This document shows positions 1-4,878 of a stretch of DNA of 7,057 bases, one piece after another. Positions within the stretch are counted from its first letter, which is position 1. Each line of letters opens with the position of its first letter. This DNA comes from an uncultured Moraxellaceae bacterium (lineage in GTDB: Bacteria > Pseudomonadota > Gammaproteobacteria > Pseudomonadales > Moraxellaceae). The stretch is from contig CALFYA010000068.1 in NCBI GenBank assembly GCA_937952925.1, positions 1-7,057 of the forward strand. Direction: 5' to 3'. Below the pieces are notes generated by a model that worked only from the letters and a program-made list of their open reading frames with translations, was not told the origin of the DNA and made no database searches. The position numbers and the translations under genes were made by a program.

Positions 1-407
1 TTGCACCACAGGCCAACAAAGCTGCATGGACACACACCGAAGTGCTGGTCGGTGGCGATATCCCACAAGGCTGGAATGGCTTTGCCGATTGGCTCAACGC
101 ATTGCTCGGGCAATATCCACAGCTCGACGCTGAATGGCTGACCCAATTGGCACGTCGGCATGGCACGCAAACGGCTGTGGTGCTTGGCAGCGCCACGCAA
201 ATGAATCAGCTCGGTCGTCATTTTGGCGCAGGGCTGTACGAATGCGAAGTCCACTATCTGCGCGAGCATGAGTGGGCATGGCAAGCTGAAGATGTGCTGT
301 GGCGGCGTACCAAGTGCGGCTTACACATGACCGATCTGGAGCGCCAGCAATTTGTACAATGGTTCGACGCCAAGCCCTTAGATTTTGTATCCTATCGCAT
401 TGCTTAA
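1..407 (+). CDS. glpD: Glycerol-3-phosphate dehydrogenase (GlpD), C-terminal part; 5' end beyond the window
   Basis: The reading frame is open from base 3 to the TAA at 405-407, giving 134 residues, about the last quarter of a protein that is usually near 500 aa. GlpD is the membrane-associated FAD enzyme that oxidises sn-glycerol 3-phosphate to dihydroxyacetone phosphate and passes electrons to quinone. The fragment shows the C-terminal helical DAO_C-type domain: a GGDIP segment at residues 17-21, an ARRHGTQTAVVLG helix and turn near residues 50-62, and the family-typical block YECEVHYL..EHEW followed by AEDVLWRRTKCGLHM at about residues 79-109. The N-terminal Rossmann FAD-binding domain and the active site lie upstream of the window. 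The stop is only 15 bases from the start chosen for the next gene, so the two are probably co-transcribed. Recognition rests on the conserved EDVLWRRTK block and is strong. Confidence 0.92.
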   Translation, partial: APQANKAAWTHTEVLVGGDIPQGWNGFADWLNALLGQYPQLDAEWLTQLARRHGTQTAVVLGSATQMNQLGRHFGAGLYECEVHYLREHEWAWQAEDVLWRRTKCGLHMTDLERQQFVQWFDAKPLDFVSYRIA

Positions 408-422
408 GGTGTGAGAGATGCG

Positions 423-875
423 GTGGATCAGCCATTACGCGAACGATTTTGGGAGCTTTATTCGCTAGATCAGTTGAATCCTGCGGAATGGGAAGCCTTG
501 TGTGATGGCTGTGGGTTGTGCTGTTTGGTCAAACTCGAAGACGAAGAGACCAACGAAGTGGCCTACACCAAGCTGGCCTGTCGGCTCCTCGATTGCAAAA
601 CCGCACGGTGTAGCGACTATGCCAATCGCCGTGAGTTTGTGCCCGATTGTATCCAACTGACACCCGAGTTGGTGCGTACCCTGCATTGGTTGCCACCATC
701 TTGTGCGTACAAACGTCTGGATTTGGGGCAAAAACTGCCACGCTGGCATCCGCTGATCACCGGCAATCCCAAAAGCGTGCGTGAAGCGCGCAAATCAGCA
801 GCAGGGCGTTGTATTCCTGAATTTATGGTCGATAGCGAAGACGTGGAAGATTATGTGGTGCGTTGGGTACGCTAA
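423..875 (+). CDS. YcgN/UPF0260-family cysteine-rich protein, possible metal or Fe-S cluster binder
   Basis: A 150-aa protein of the UPF0260 family (E. coli YcgN, about 153 aa), whose biochemical role is not established. The signature is CDGCGLCC at residues 27-34, followed by further cysteines at 53, 58, 63, 76, 94 and 130. The WLPPSCAYK block near residue 90 and RWHPLITG near 107-114 are also typical. The CxxCxxC arrangement suggests a Zn or Fe-S site; the family was named from such clusters, but metal content is inferred here. Two GTG starts are possible. GTG 411 has AAGG only one base upstream, which is too close. GTG 423 has GAGAGA at 413-418 at workable spacing and gives an N-terminus MDQPLRERFW, so I chose it; the SD is weak either way. 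The gene follows glpD directly and its TAA overlaps the stop of the convergent regulator. Confidence 0.88.
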   Translation: MDQPLRERFWELYSLDQLNPAEWEALCDGCGLCCLVKLEDEETNEVAYTKLACRLLDCKTARCSDYANRREFVPDCIQLTPELVRTLHWLPPSCAYKRLDLGQKLPRWHPLITGNPKSVREARKSAAGRCIPEFMVDSEDVEDYVVRWVR

Positions 876-1582
876 CGCGGTGCGGCGGCATTGAGCGCCT
901 CAAGGTCAAGCAAATCAATACAGCGATAACCCAAACGAATCCAGCCTTTTTGCTCAAAGTGCTTGAGGCATTGGTTGGTGGTTTGCCGTGATACTGCCAA
1001 CAAATCAGCCAGTTGCTCTTGCGACAGTTGCAAACGGGTCGGTTGACCGGCGTGTGGCGTCACCGACTGCGCCATAAACACCAAGCGCGAGATCAGCCGT
1101 GTTTCAACCGACGACACGGTGGTTTCTTCCAAATGCTGCATCATGATCCGGATTTTGTAGGTGACCAGCAGCGCCAGATCACGCCAATACTGCGGCTGTG
1201 CAGTCAGCAAATCGTGTAGCGCATCTGCCGGAATCCACAGCAACAGTGAATCTTGTTCGGCAATCACCTCATGGGTACGGCTTAAGCCATCAATCAAGGC
1301 AATCTCACCAAACCACTGACTCGGAAACACCAAGGCGAGCAGGGCTTCTTTGCCCAGCGAGGGGTAGCCCGATACCCGCAACATGCCATCGAGGACGGCA
1401 TAAATCCCATCAAAGGCTTGTCCTCGTGCAAACAGACGTTGTTTGCTGTGTAGCGGCTTGAGCTGGGCGCGCTGCCAGAGCGCCTGTTGCAAGTCAAGCG
1501 GACGCTCCGCAAACCAGCGATCTTGTTGCAACAGGTGCTGGTAGTGCTGGGTTTTGCTCAGGCCAAGATCTGCGGTGTGCAT
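872..1582 (-). CDS. Crp/Fnr-family transcriptional regulator
   Basis: A 236-aa protein with the two-domain Crp/Fnr layout: an N-terminal cyclic-nucleotide-binding beta-barrel (about residues 27-140), a long dimerisation helix (about 137-165) and a C-terminal winged helix-turn-helix (about 184-225, LSQEQLADLLAVSRQTTNQCL). The phosphate-binding cassette is recognisable as FGEIALIDGLSRT (91-103) and keeps the Glu and Arg-Thr that bind the cyclic nucleotide phosphate in CRP, so cNMP binding is plausible. The N-terminal Cys cluster that marks oxygen-sensing FNR is absent. The frame extends upstream to a TTG at 1633, but ATG 1582 is the first ATG and gives a normal family length. A clear Shine-Dalgarno is lacking (only GCGAGC). 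A palindrome lies just upstream of the start, which may serve autoregulation. It is divergent from the DUF962 gene and convergent with ycgN. The target genes cannot be told from the sequence. Confidence 0.9.
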   Translation of the reverse strand: MHTADLGLSKTQHYQHLLQQDRWFAERPLDLQQALWQRAQLKPLHSKQRLFARGQAFDGIYAVLDGMLRVSGYPSLGKEALLALVFPSQWFGEIALIDGLSRTHEVIAEQDSLLLWIPADALHDLLTAQPQYWRDLALLVTYKIRIMMQHLEETTVSSVETRLISRLVFMAQSVTPHAGQPTRLQLSQEQLADLLAVSRQTTNQCLKHFEQKGWIRLGYRCIDLLDLEALNAAAPR

Positions 1583-1587
1583 CCGAA

Positions 1588-1601
1588 AATTGCTCGCAAT
1601 T
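1588..1601. promoter_or_regulatory. 14-bp inverted repeat upstream of the Crp-like gene, candidate operator
   Basis: AATTGC-TC-GCAATT is a perfect 6+6 inverted repeat with a 2-base centre, lying 6 bases upstream of the regulator's ATG. A two-fold symmetric site is what a dimeric HTH regulator would bind, so autoregulation is a reasonable guess. It does not match the CRP (TGTGA-N6-TCACA) or FNR (TTGAT-N4-ATCAA) half-sites. Such short AT-rich palindromes also arise by chance. Confidence 0.35.
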
Positions 1602-1617
1602 GTCGTCCATTTGACAG

Positions 1618-1646
1618 AGATTGGCGTGAACAACGGTTAGAGTCAA
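1618..1646 (-). promoter_or_regulatory. Candidate sigma-70-type promoter of the Crp-like gene
   Basis: Reading the minus strand, TTGACT (1646-1641, 5 of 6 matches to the -35 consensus) is followed by a 17-base spacer and CAATCT (1623-1618, 3 of 6 matches to the -10 consensus). Transcription would start near 1611, giving a leader of about 30 bases that contains the 1588-1601 palindrome. The -10 is weak, so this is only a candidate. On the plus strand TTGACA at 1611-1616 is a perfect -35 for the DUF962 gene, but I find no good -10 at 16-18 bases from it. Confidence 0.3.
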
Positions 1647-1671
1647 ATCATCACCACACGGGACGACCCTC

Positions 1672-1986
1672 ATGCGCCTACGCCTCAATGCCGAATGGGC
1701 AAATTTGTTGCAACAATACAAAGCCGACCATCAAGACCCGCGCAATCAAAAATGCCATCAGGTCGGGATTCCCTTGATTGTCGCCTCATTGCCAGTCAGC
1801 GCCACCATTATTGGCTTACCGCTCGGTGTGGCGATGTTTGGGGTGGGCTGGGGCTTTCAGTTTGCAGGACATTTGTTTGAAGGCAAAAAGCCCTCGTTTG
1901 TCGATGACAAGCGTCAGTTGCTGGTTGGCGTGATGTGGTGGAGTGAAAAAAGCGGTTTGGTCAAACTAGAACAGAAAACCAATTAA
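1672..1986 (+). CDS. DUF962 / Mpo1-like small membrane protein
   Basis: A 104-aa protein with the DUF962 (YGL010w/Mpo1-like) signature. Yeast Mpo1 is an Fe(II)-dependent dioxygenase that alpha-oxidises 2-hydroxy fatty acids; whether short bacterial members do the same chemistry is not known to me. Visible hallmarks are YKADHQDPRNQKCHQVGIP (His20, Asn25, His29, Gly32, Pro34) and GWGFQFAGHLFEGKKP (Trp60, Gln63, His67, Glu70, Pro74). The histidines are the likely metal ligands. Between them residues 31-58 form one or two hydrophobic segments, consistent with an inner-membrane protein. The ATG at 1672 is preceded by GGGACGA, an acceptable ribosome site about 8 bases away. It is divergent from the Crp-like gene, sharing an 89-base control region, and its 3' end faces a hairpin at 1997-2023. 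Confidence 0.85.
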   Translation: MRLRLNAEWANLLQQYKADHQDPRNQKCHQVGIPLIVASLPVSATIIGLPLGVAMFGVGWGFQFAGHLFEGKKPSFVDDKRQLLVGVMWWSEKSGLVKLEQKTN

Positions 1987-1996
1987 TCACGCAAAT

Positions 1997-2023
1997 GACC
2001 CGCTGGCAGGCTGTCAACGGGTC
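1997..2023. terminator. Hairpin between convergent genes, possible bidirectional terminator
   Basis: GACCCG (1997-2002) pairs with CGGGTC (2018-2023). After one mismatch the stem continues as TGGC/GTCA (2004-2007 with 2013-2016, one G-U pair), leaving a five-base loop. It lies 10 bases after the DUF962 stop and 8 bases beyond the stop of the minus-strand gene, exactly where a shared terminator would be expected. Neither side has a proper T-run, so it is an atypical intrinsic terminator at best. Confidence 0.5.
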
Positions 2024-2031
2024 GCAGTCGC

Positions 2032-2286
2032 TTAGACCAAATGAGATTTGATTTTCTCATAAGTCTTTTTCAAATCTTCACCGAGCAACTTCACGCCATC
2101 GACCAGCTCTTCTTTGGCATCGTGCGCCAGCTCACCGGCGGCAGCAAAGAATTGCTCGGTTTTTTCTTCAGCGTGATGCCATTCGGTTTGCAATTCCTTT
2201 TGTGCCAAATGCATTTTGACTTTGATCTCATCACGCTGTGTGGCGAGATCGGCTTTGAGATGCTCAAGTTCGGTTTTAAAGCTCAT
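2032..2286 (-). CDS. Small charged helical (coiled-coil-like) protein, function unknown
   Basis: An 84-aa protein with almost no predicted loops. Residues 1-60 are rich in Lys, Glu, Gln, Ala and Leu with heptad-like spacing (FKTELEHLKADLATQRDEI), followed by an AEEKTEQFFAAAGELAHDAKEELVDGVKLLGEDL stretch that would form an amphipathic helix, here split only by a Gly or two. There is no signal peptide or membrane segment, so it is probably cytosolic. It resembles small stress-linked or apolipoprotein-like helical proteins in general character, but I do not recognise a specific family. The start at ATG 2286 is well supported: GAGGAG lies 7 bases upstream. A TTG two codons earlier is rejected because it would sit too close to that site. 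It is a single-gene unit with a long upstream region of its own, and it converges on the DUF962 gene. Confidence 0.8.
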   Translation of the reverse strand: MSFKTELEHLKADLATQRDEIKVKMHLAQKELQTEWHHAEEKTEQFFAAAGELAHDAKEELVDGVKLLGEDLKKTYEKIKSHLV

Positions 2287-2551
2287 GATCAATCTCCTCG
2301 GAGGATGGTGTTTAATATGTATCTTGATTACACATTAAGCCGATTGCAGGGCGATGACAAGTCAATTCCATAAAAAAATTATGGATTTTGATTGCACCAA
2401 AACCACTTGCCAATCACCGCAAATCGGCGTTGGTTTTTGGGCAGACGATGGTGGGATGAATCGAGTTTTCCCATGATCTTTTTGCCCAGCCAAATTGCTC
2501 CTACTGGAGTAAACCCTTTACCATTGAATCAGTTTGTACAAGGATTTTTTT
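2287..2551. other. Divergent intergenic region between the small helical-protein gene and rarA
   Basis: This 265-base AT-rich gap must hold the promoters of both flanking genes. I find no strong -35/-10 pair in either direction. Visible structure: an inverted repeat TCCATAA-aaaaa-TTATGGA at 2367-2385 (7-bp arms), and a weak two-part stem CCAA..CCG / CGG..TTGG at 2410-2433 followed by TTTTT at 2434-2438, which would look like a small terminator or attenuator on the plus strand. A second short stem CTCC-tact-GGAG lies at 2498-2509. No convincing additional gene is present. Confidence 0.45.
2367..2385. repeat. AT-rich inverted repeat, 7-bp arms and A5 loop
   Basis: TCCATAA (2367-2373) and TTATGGA (2379-2385) are perfect inverted copies around AAAAA. 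Its place, about 80 bases upstream of the minus-strand helical-protein gene and 165 bases upstream of rarA, fits an operator or a structural element. Its function cannot be told from sequence. Neither strand gives a GC-rich stem, so it is a poor terminator. Confidence 0.4.
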
Positions 2552-3805
2552 ATGATTCCACTGCCCGAGCGTATCCGCCCCCGTCGGTTGTCTGAGGTGA
2601 TTGGGCAGCAGCATTTGCTCGGCGAACACGCGCCACTCAAGCAAATCGTCGATCAAGGCCATTTGCCGTCGATGATCTTGTGGGGCGCGGCAGGGGTGGG
2701 CAAAACTACCTTGGCGACCTTGCTGGCTGAAGCGGTGGATCGACCCCTGATGAGCTTGTCGGCGATCAGTAGTGGGGTCAAAGACGTTCGTGAGGTGCTG
2801 GCACAAAGCGGCGATTTGCTGCCTCCCGTGCTGTTTATTGATGAGATTCATCGCTTCAACAAAGCCCAACAAGACGCGCTACTTGCCGCTGTGGAAAAAG
2901 GCAAAATCACGCTGATTGGTGCGACCACCGAAAATCCCTCGTTTGAGGTCAACAAAGCCTTGCTGTCGCGCTGTCAGGTGTATGTGCTTGAGCCTCTGAG
3001 CCGCCTTGAATTGATCGCCGTGCTTGAGCGGGCTTGCCGCGTTGATGCGATCTTGAGCGAGCGTGAGATTGCGTTGACTGAAGTGGATGCACTGTTGGAG
3101 CTGTCGGGTGGTGATGCGCGTAAACTGCTCAATCTGTTTGAGTTGGTGGTCAATACCATCCCTGATGATCAGCCGGTAAATGTCACCAATGCGGTGGTGT
3201 TGGCGACTGCGCAGCGCAATCTGGCGCGTTACGACAAATCGGGTGATCAGCACTACGACATTGTATCGGCGTTTATCAAGTCGATGCGCGGCAGTGATCC
3301 TGACGCGGCGCTGTATTGGATGGCGCGGATGATTCAGGGTGGTGAAGATCCGCTGTTTATTGCACGGCGCATGCTGATTTTGGCGAGTGAAGATATCGGC
3401 AATGCCAACCCGAACGCATTGCTGTTGGCAGGGGAGTGTCTGCGTGCGGTACAAGCACTGGGCTACCCCGAATGCCGGATTGTGCTGGGGCAAACTGCGG
3501 TGTATTTGGCGACGAGTGCCAAGAGTAATAGTACCTACAAAGCCATTGATGCAGCATTAGCGTTGGCTGAAAAAACCGCACACTTGCCCGTGCCACTCCA
3601 TCTACGCAATGCCCCTACGGACTTGATGAAGCAGCAGGGTTATGCGACAGGCTATTTGTATGCGCATGATTATCCGAGTCACTTTGTAGCACAGGCTTAT
3701 TTGCCACCTGAGCTAAAAGGTACGCAGTTGTACAAGCCTGCTGATAATGCGCGTGAGCGGGAAAGCACACGATTACACATGGAACGATGGGGAAACAAAC
3801 CATGA
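2552..3805 (+). CDS. rarA: Replication-associated recombination protein RarA (MgsA), AAA+ ATPase
   Basis: A 417-aa cytosolic AAA+ ATPase of the RarA/MgsA/WRNIP1 family, which forms tetramers at stalled replication forks, interacts with SSB and affects recombination at gaps and DNA ends. The N-terminus PLPERIRPRRLSEVIGQQHLL is diagnostic. Walker A is GAAGVGKT (residues 45-52), Walker B is LFIDEIH (94-100) with the RFNKAQQDALL extension, sensor 1 is GATTENPS (123-130) and the Arg finger is in LLSRC (R140). The C-terminal part has the clamp-loader-like tetramerisation region, including GSDPDAALYWMARMIQGGEDP, ARRMLILASEDIGNANP and the late YPSHFVAQAYLPPEL block, so it is full length. The ATG at 2552 has AAGGA 7 bases upstream; the TTG at 2534 in the same frame lies before that site and is rejected. 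The TGA overlaps the ATG of the downstream hydrolase (ATGA), implying translational coupling. Confidence 0.96.
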   Translation: MIPLPERIRPRRLSEVIGQQHLLGEHAPLKQIVDQGHLPSMILWGAAGVGKTTLATLLAEAVDRPLMSLSAISSGVKDVREVLAQSGDLLPPVLFIDEIHRFNKAQQDALLAAVEKGKITLIGATTENPSFEVNKALLSRCQVYVLEPLSRLELIAVLERACRVDAILSEREIALTEVDALLELSGGDARKLLNLFELVVNTIPDDQPVNVTNAVVLATAQRNLARYDKSGDQHYDIVSAFIKSMRGSDPDAALYWMARMIQGGEDPLFIARRMLILASEDIGNANPNALLLAGECLRAVQALGYPECRIVLGQTAVYLATSAKSNSTYKAIDAALALAEKTAHLPVPLHLRNAPTDLMKQQGYATGYLYAHDYPSHFVAQAYLPPELKGTQLYKPADNARERESTRLHMERWGNKP

Positions 3806-4713
3806 AATTGACACACACCAAACACGTCAAACTACACGACGGACAAAAGATGCCAGTCCTCATCGTGGGGCGCGGACAGCCAGTGATTTTGCTGCATGGT
3901 TTTGGTATGGATGCACGGCTTTGGCTGCCGTTTGTCTTGCCATTTGCAGGGCGGTATCAGTTTTATTTGCCGTTTTTGCGTGGCTTTGGCAAAGCCGCAC
4001 GGGTCAAGTTTTCACAGTCTGATTTTATGGCCGATTTTGTGCAAGACATCCAAGCCATGCGTGAGCAACTGCATTTGCCGTCGGTGTTGCTCGGTGGCAT
4101 TTCGATGGGGGCGATGACCAGCCTTAAACTACATGAAGCCGGTGGTTTTGACGGTGTACAGCGTTATTTGCATATCGACCAATCGCCGGTGTTTTACAAC
4201 GACGATGCATGGCCGTATGGGGTGTTTGGAGCCGCGCAAGACGCCACGCTGGCAGGCTTTGCCCAACTGGTCGATGCGGCCAAATCGTATGTACATTTGC
4301 CTTTTGATCAAATCCCTGCACCTGTACAAGCGCAGTTTCTCAAGGTGATGGGCGCGTTTATGGGCGAAACCGTGCATACCGTGTCGCAGCGTCTGCTGAT
4401 GAAGCCTTTGGCGCTGTTTCCATCCTTGATGCGCCGGATGGTGCACCCCATCGGATGGAGTGCGGTGATTCATGGTATGCAAGGCTATATCGAGCAGCGT
4501 TATGATTTTCGTCAGGTATTGCCGCAGATCCATGTGCCGGTTACGGTGATCAGTGGTGCACAGTCCAAACTGTACGCGCTAGAAGGGCAACGCAAACTGG
4601 TTGGGATGCTGCCCCATGCCCGTCATGTGGTGATTGAGCAAGCCGGACACGTGCCGATGTTTGATCAACCTCGCGCCTTTATCAAAGCGCTCGGTGAGTT
4701 TTTGGCCGGTTAA
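3802..4713 (+). CDS. Alpha/beta hydrolase
   Basis: A 303-aa alpha/beta-hydrolase-fold protein without signal peptide, probably cytosolic; the substrate is unknown (esterase-like activity is the usual guess). The oxyanion motif is HGFG (32-35), the nucleophile elbow is GISMG (99-103, Ser101), and the catalytic His is in QAGHVPMFDQP (His283). The usual acid position after strand 7 reads ISGAQSKLY, with Ser255 where Asp is normal. A good alternative acid is Asp126 in HIDQSP after strand 6, followed by the NDDAWPYGVFG segment; several hydrolase subfamilies place the acid there. A large lid region spans about 130-235. ATG 3802 is chosen over ATG 3787 because GGGGA (3789-3793) sits 8 bases before it and the ATGA overlap with rarA is a common coupling arrangement. 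The last 32 bases are overlapped on the other strand by a candidate small ORF. Confidence 0.9.
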   Translation: MKLTHTKHVKLHDGQKMPVLIVGRGQPVILLHGFGMDARLWLPFVLPFAGRYQFYLPFLRGFGKAARVKFSQSDFMADFVQDIQAMREQLHLPSVLLGGISMGAMTSLKLHEAGGFDGVQRYLHIDQSPVFYNDDAWPYGVFGAAQDATLAGFAQLVDAAKSYVHLPFDQIPAPVQAQFLKVMGAFMGETVHTVSQRLLMKPLALFPSLMRRMVHPIGWSAVIHGMQGYIEQRYDFRQVLPQIHVPVTVISGAQSKLYALEGQRKLVGMLPHARHVVIEQAGHVPMFDQPRAFIKALGEFLAG

Positions 4714-4801
4714 TCAGTTTGGCTGCACTCGGTGGCTGTTGGGTTTCGAGTTGTGCGAACGTCAGGACATTTTCGGTAGATTGAAAGGCTGTATTGGTCA
4801 T
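4682..4801 (-). CDS. Candidate small ORF, 39 aa, unknown
   Basis: Reading the minus strand from ATG 4801 gives 39 codons ending in TGA (4684-4682). The peptide starts MTNTAFQSTENVLTFAQLE and ends in a basic tail, RPKTHRAL. The case for it is an AAGGA ribosome site six bases before the ATG and a protein-like N-terminal half. The case against is its size, the lack of a clear promoter in the short stretch before the hairpin at 4841-4869, and its overlap with the 3' end of the hydrolase gene. It has no recognised domain. It may be a genuine small protein, a remnant of a longer gene whose rest was lost when the neighbouring low-GC block arrived, or chance. Confidence 0.35.
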   Translation of the reverse strand: MTNTAFQSTENVLTFAQLETQQPPSAAKLINRPKTHRAL

Positions 4802-4840
4802 CTTGCATCCTTTAATTTTGGGTGTTCCATCAAATAAGTG

Positions 4841-4869
4841 CATGCCCACCACAGCAAGTAACGGGCATG
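4841..4869. terminator. Hairpin with 7-bp stem, likely terminator of the DUF1566 gene and perhaps of the hydrolase
   Basis: CATGCCC (4841-4847) and GGGCATG (4863-4869) are perfect inverted copies with a 15-base loop. On the plus strand the stem is followed by TTTT (4870-4873). On the minus strand it starts about 10 bases after the TAG of the DUF1566 gene and is followed by ACTTATTTG. The position after both converging genes supports a terminator in both directions, though the loop is long and the T-runs are short. Confidence 0.5.
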
Positions 4870-4878
4870 TTTTCGGCT

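Noticed and set aside
872..1582. FNR-type oxygen sensor
   Set aside because: The N-terminal cysteine cluster needed for the 4Fe-4S centre is missing; only the general Crp/Fnr assignment is supported.
1583..1633. Extended start of the Crp-like protein at a TTG (1633), adding 17 residues
   Set aside because: It would run through the candidate promoter and palindrome; ATG 1582 gives a normal family length.
2295..2305. Palindrome TCCTC-C-GAGGA (minus strand) overlapping the ribosome site of the small helical-protein gene, as a translation-blocking hairpin
   Set aside because: The one-base centre does not allow a stable RNA loop; opening the loop leaves only about three pairs.
2534..2551. TTG start of rarA six codons before the ATG
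   Set aside because: The AAGGA ribosome site lies inside this extension and points to ATG 2552, whose N-terminus matches the family.
2879..3493. A 204-codon open frame on the minus strand opposite rarA
   Set aside because: It lies fully inside rarA, is rich in Arg, Gln and His as antisense frames of GC-rich genes tend to be, and has no ribosome site or recognisable domain.
4798..4830. A 10-codon minus-strand leader ORF whose TGA overlaps the ATG of the small ORF
   Set aside because: It has no ribosome site and is too short to distinguish from chance.
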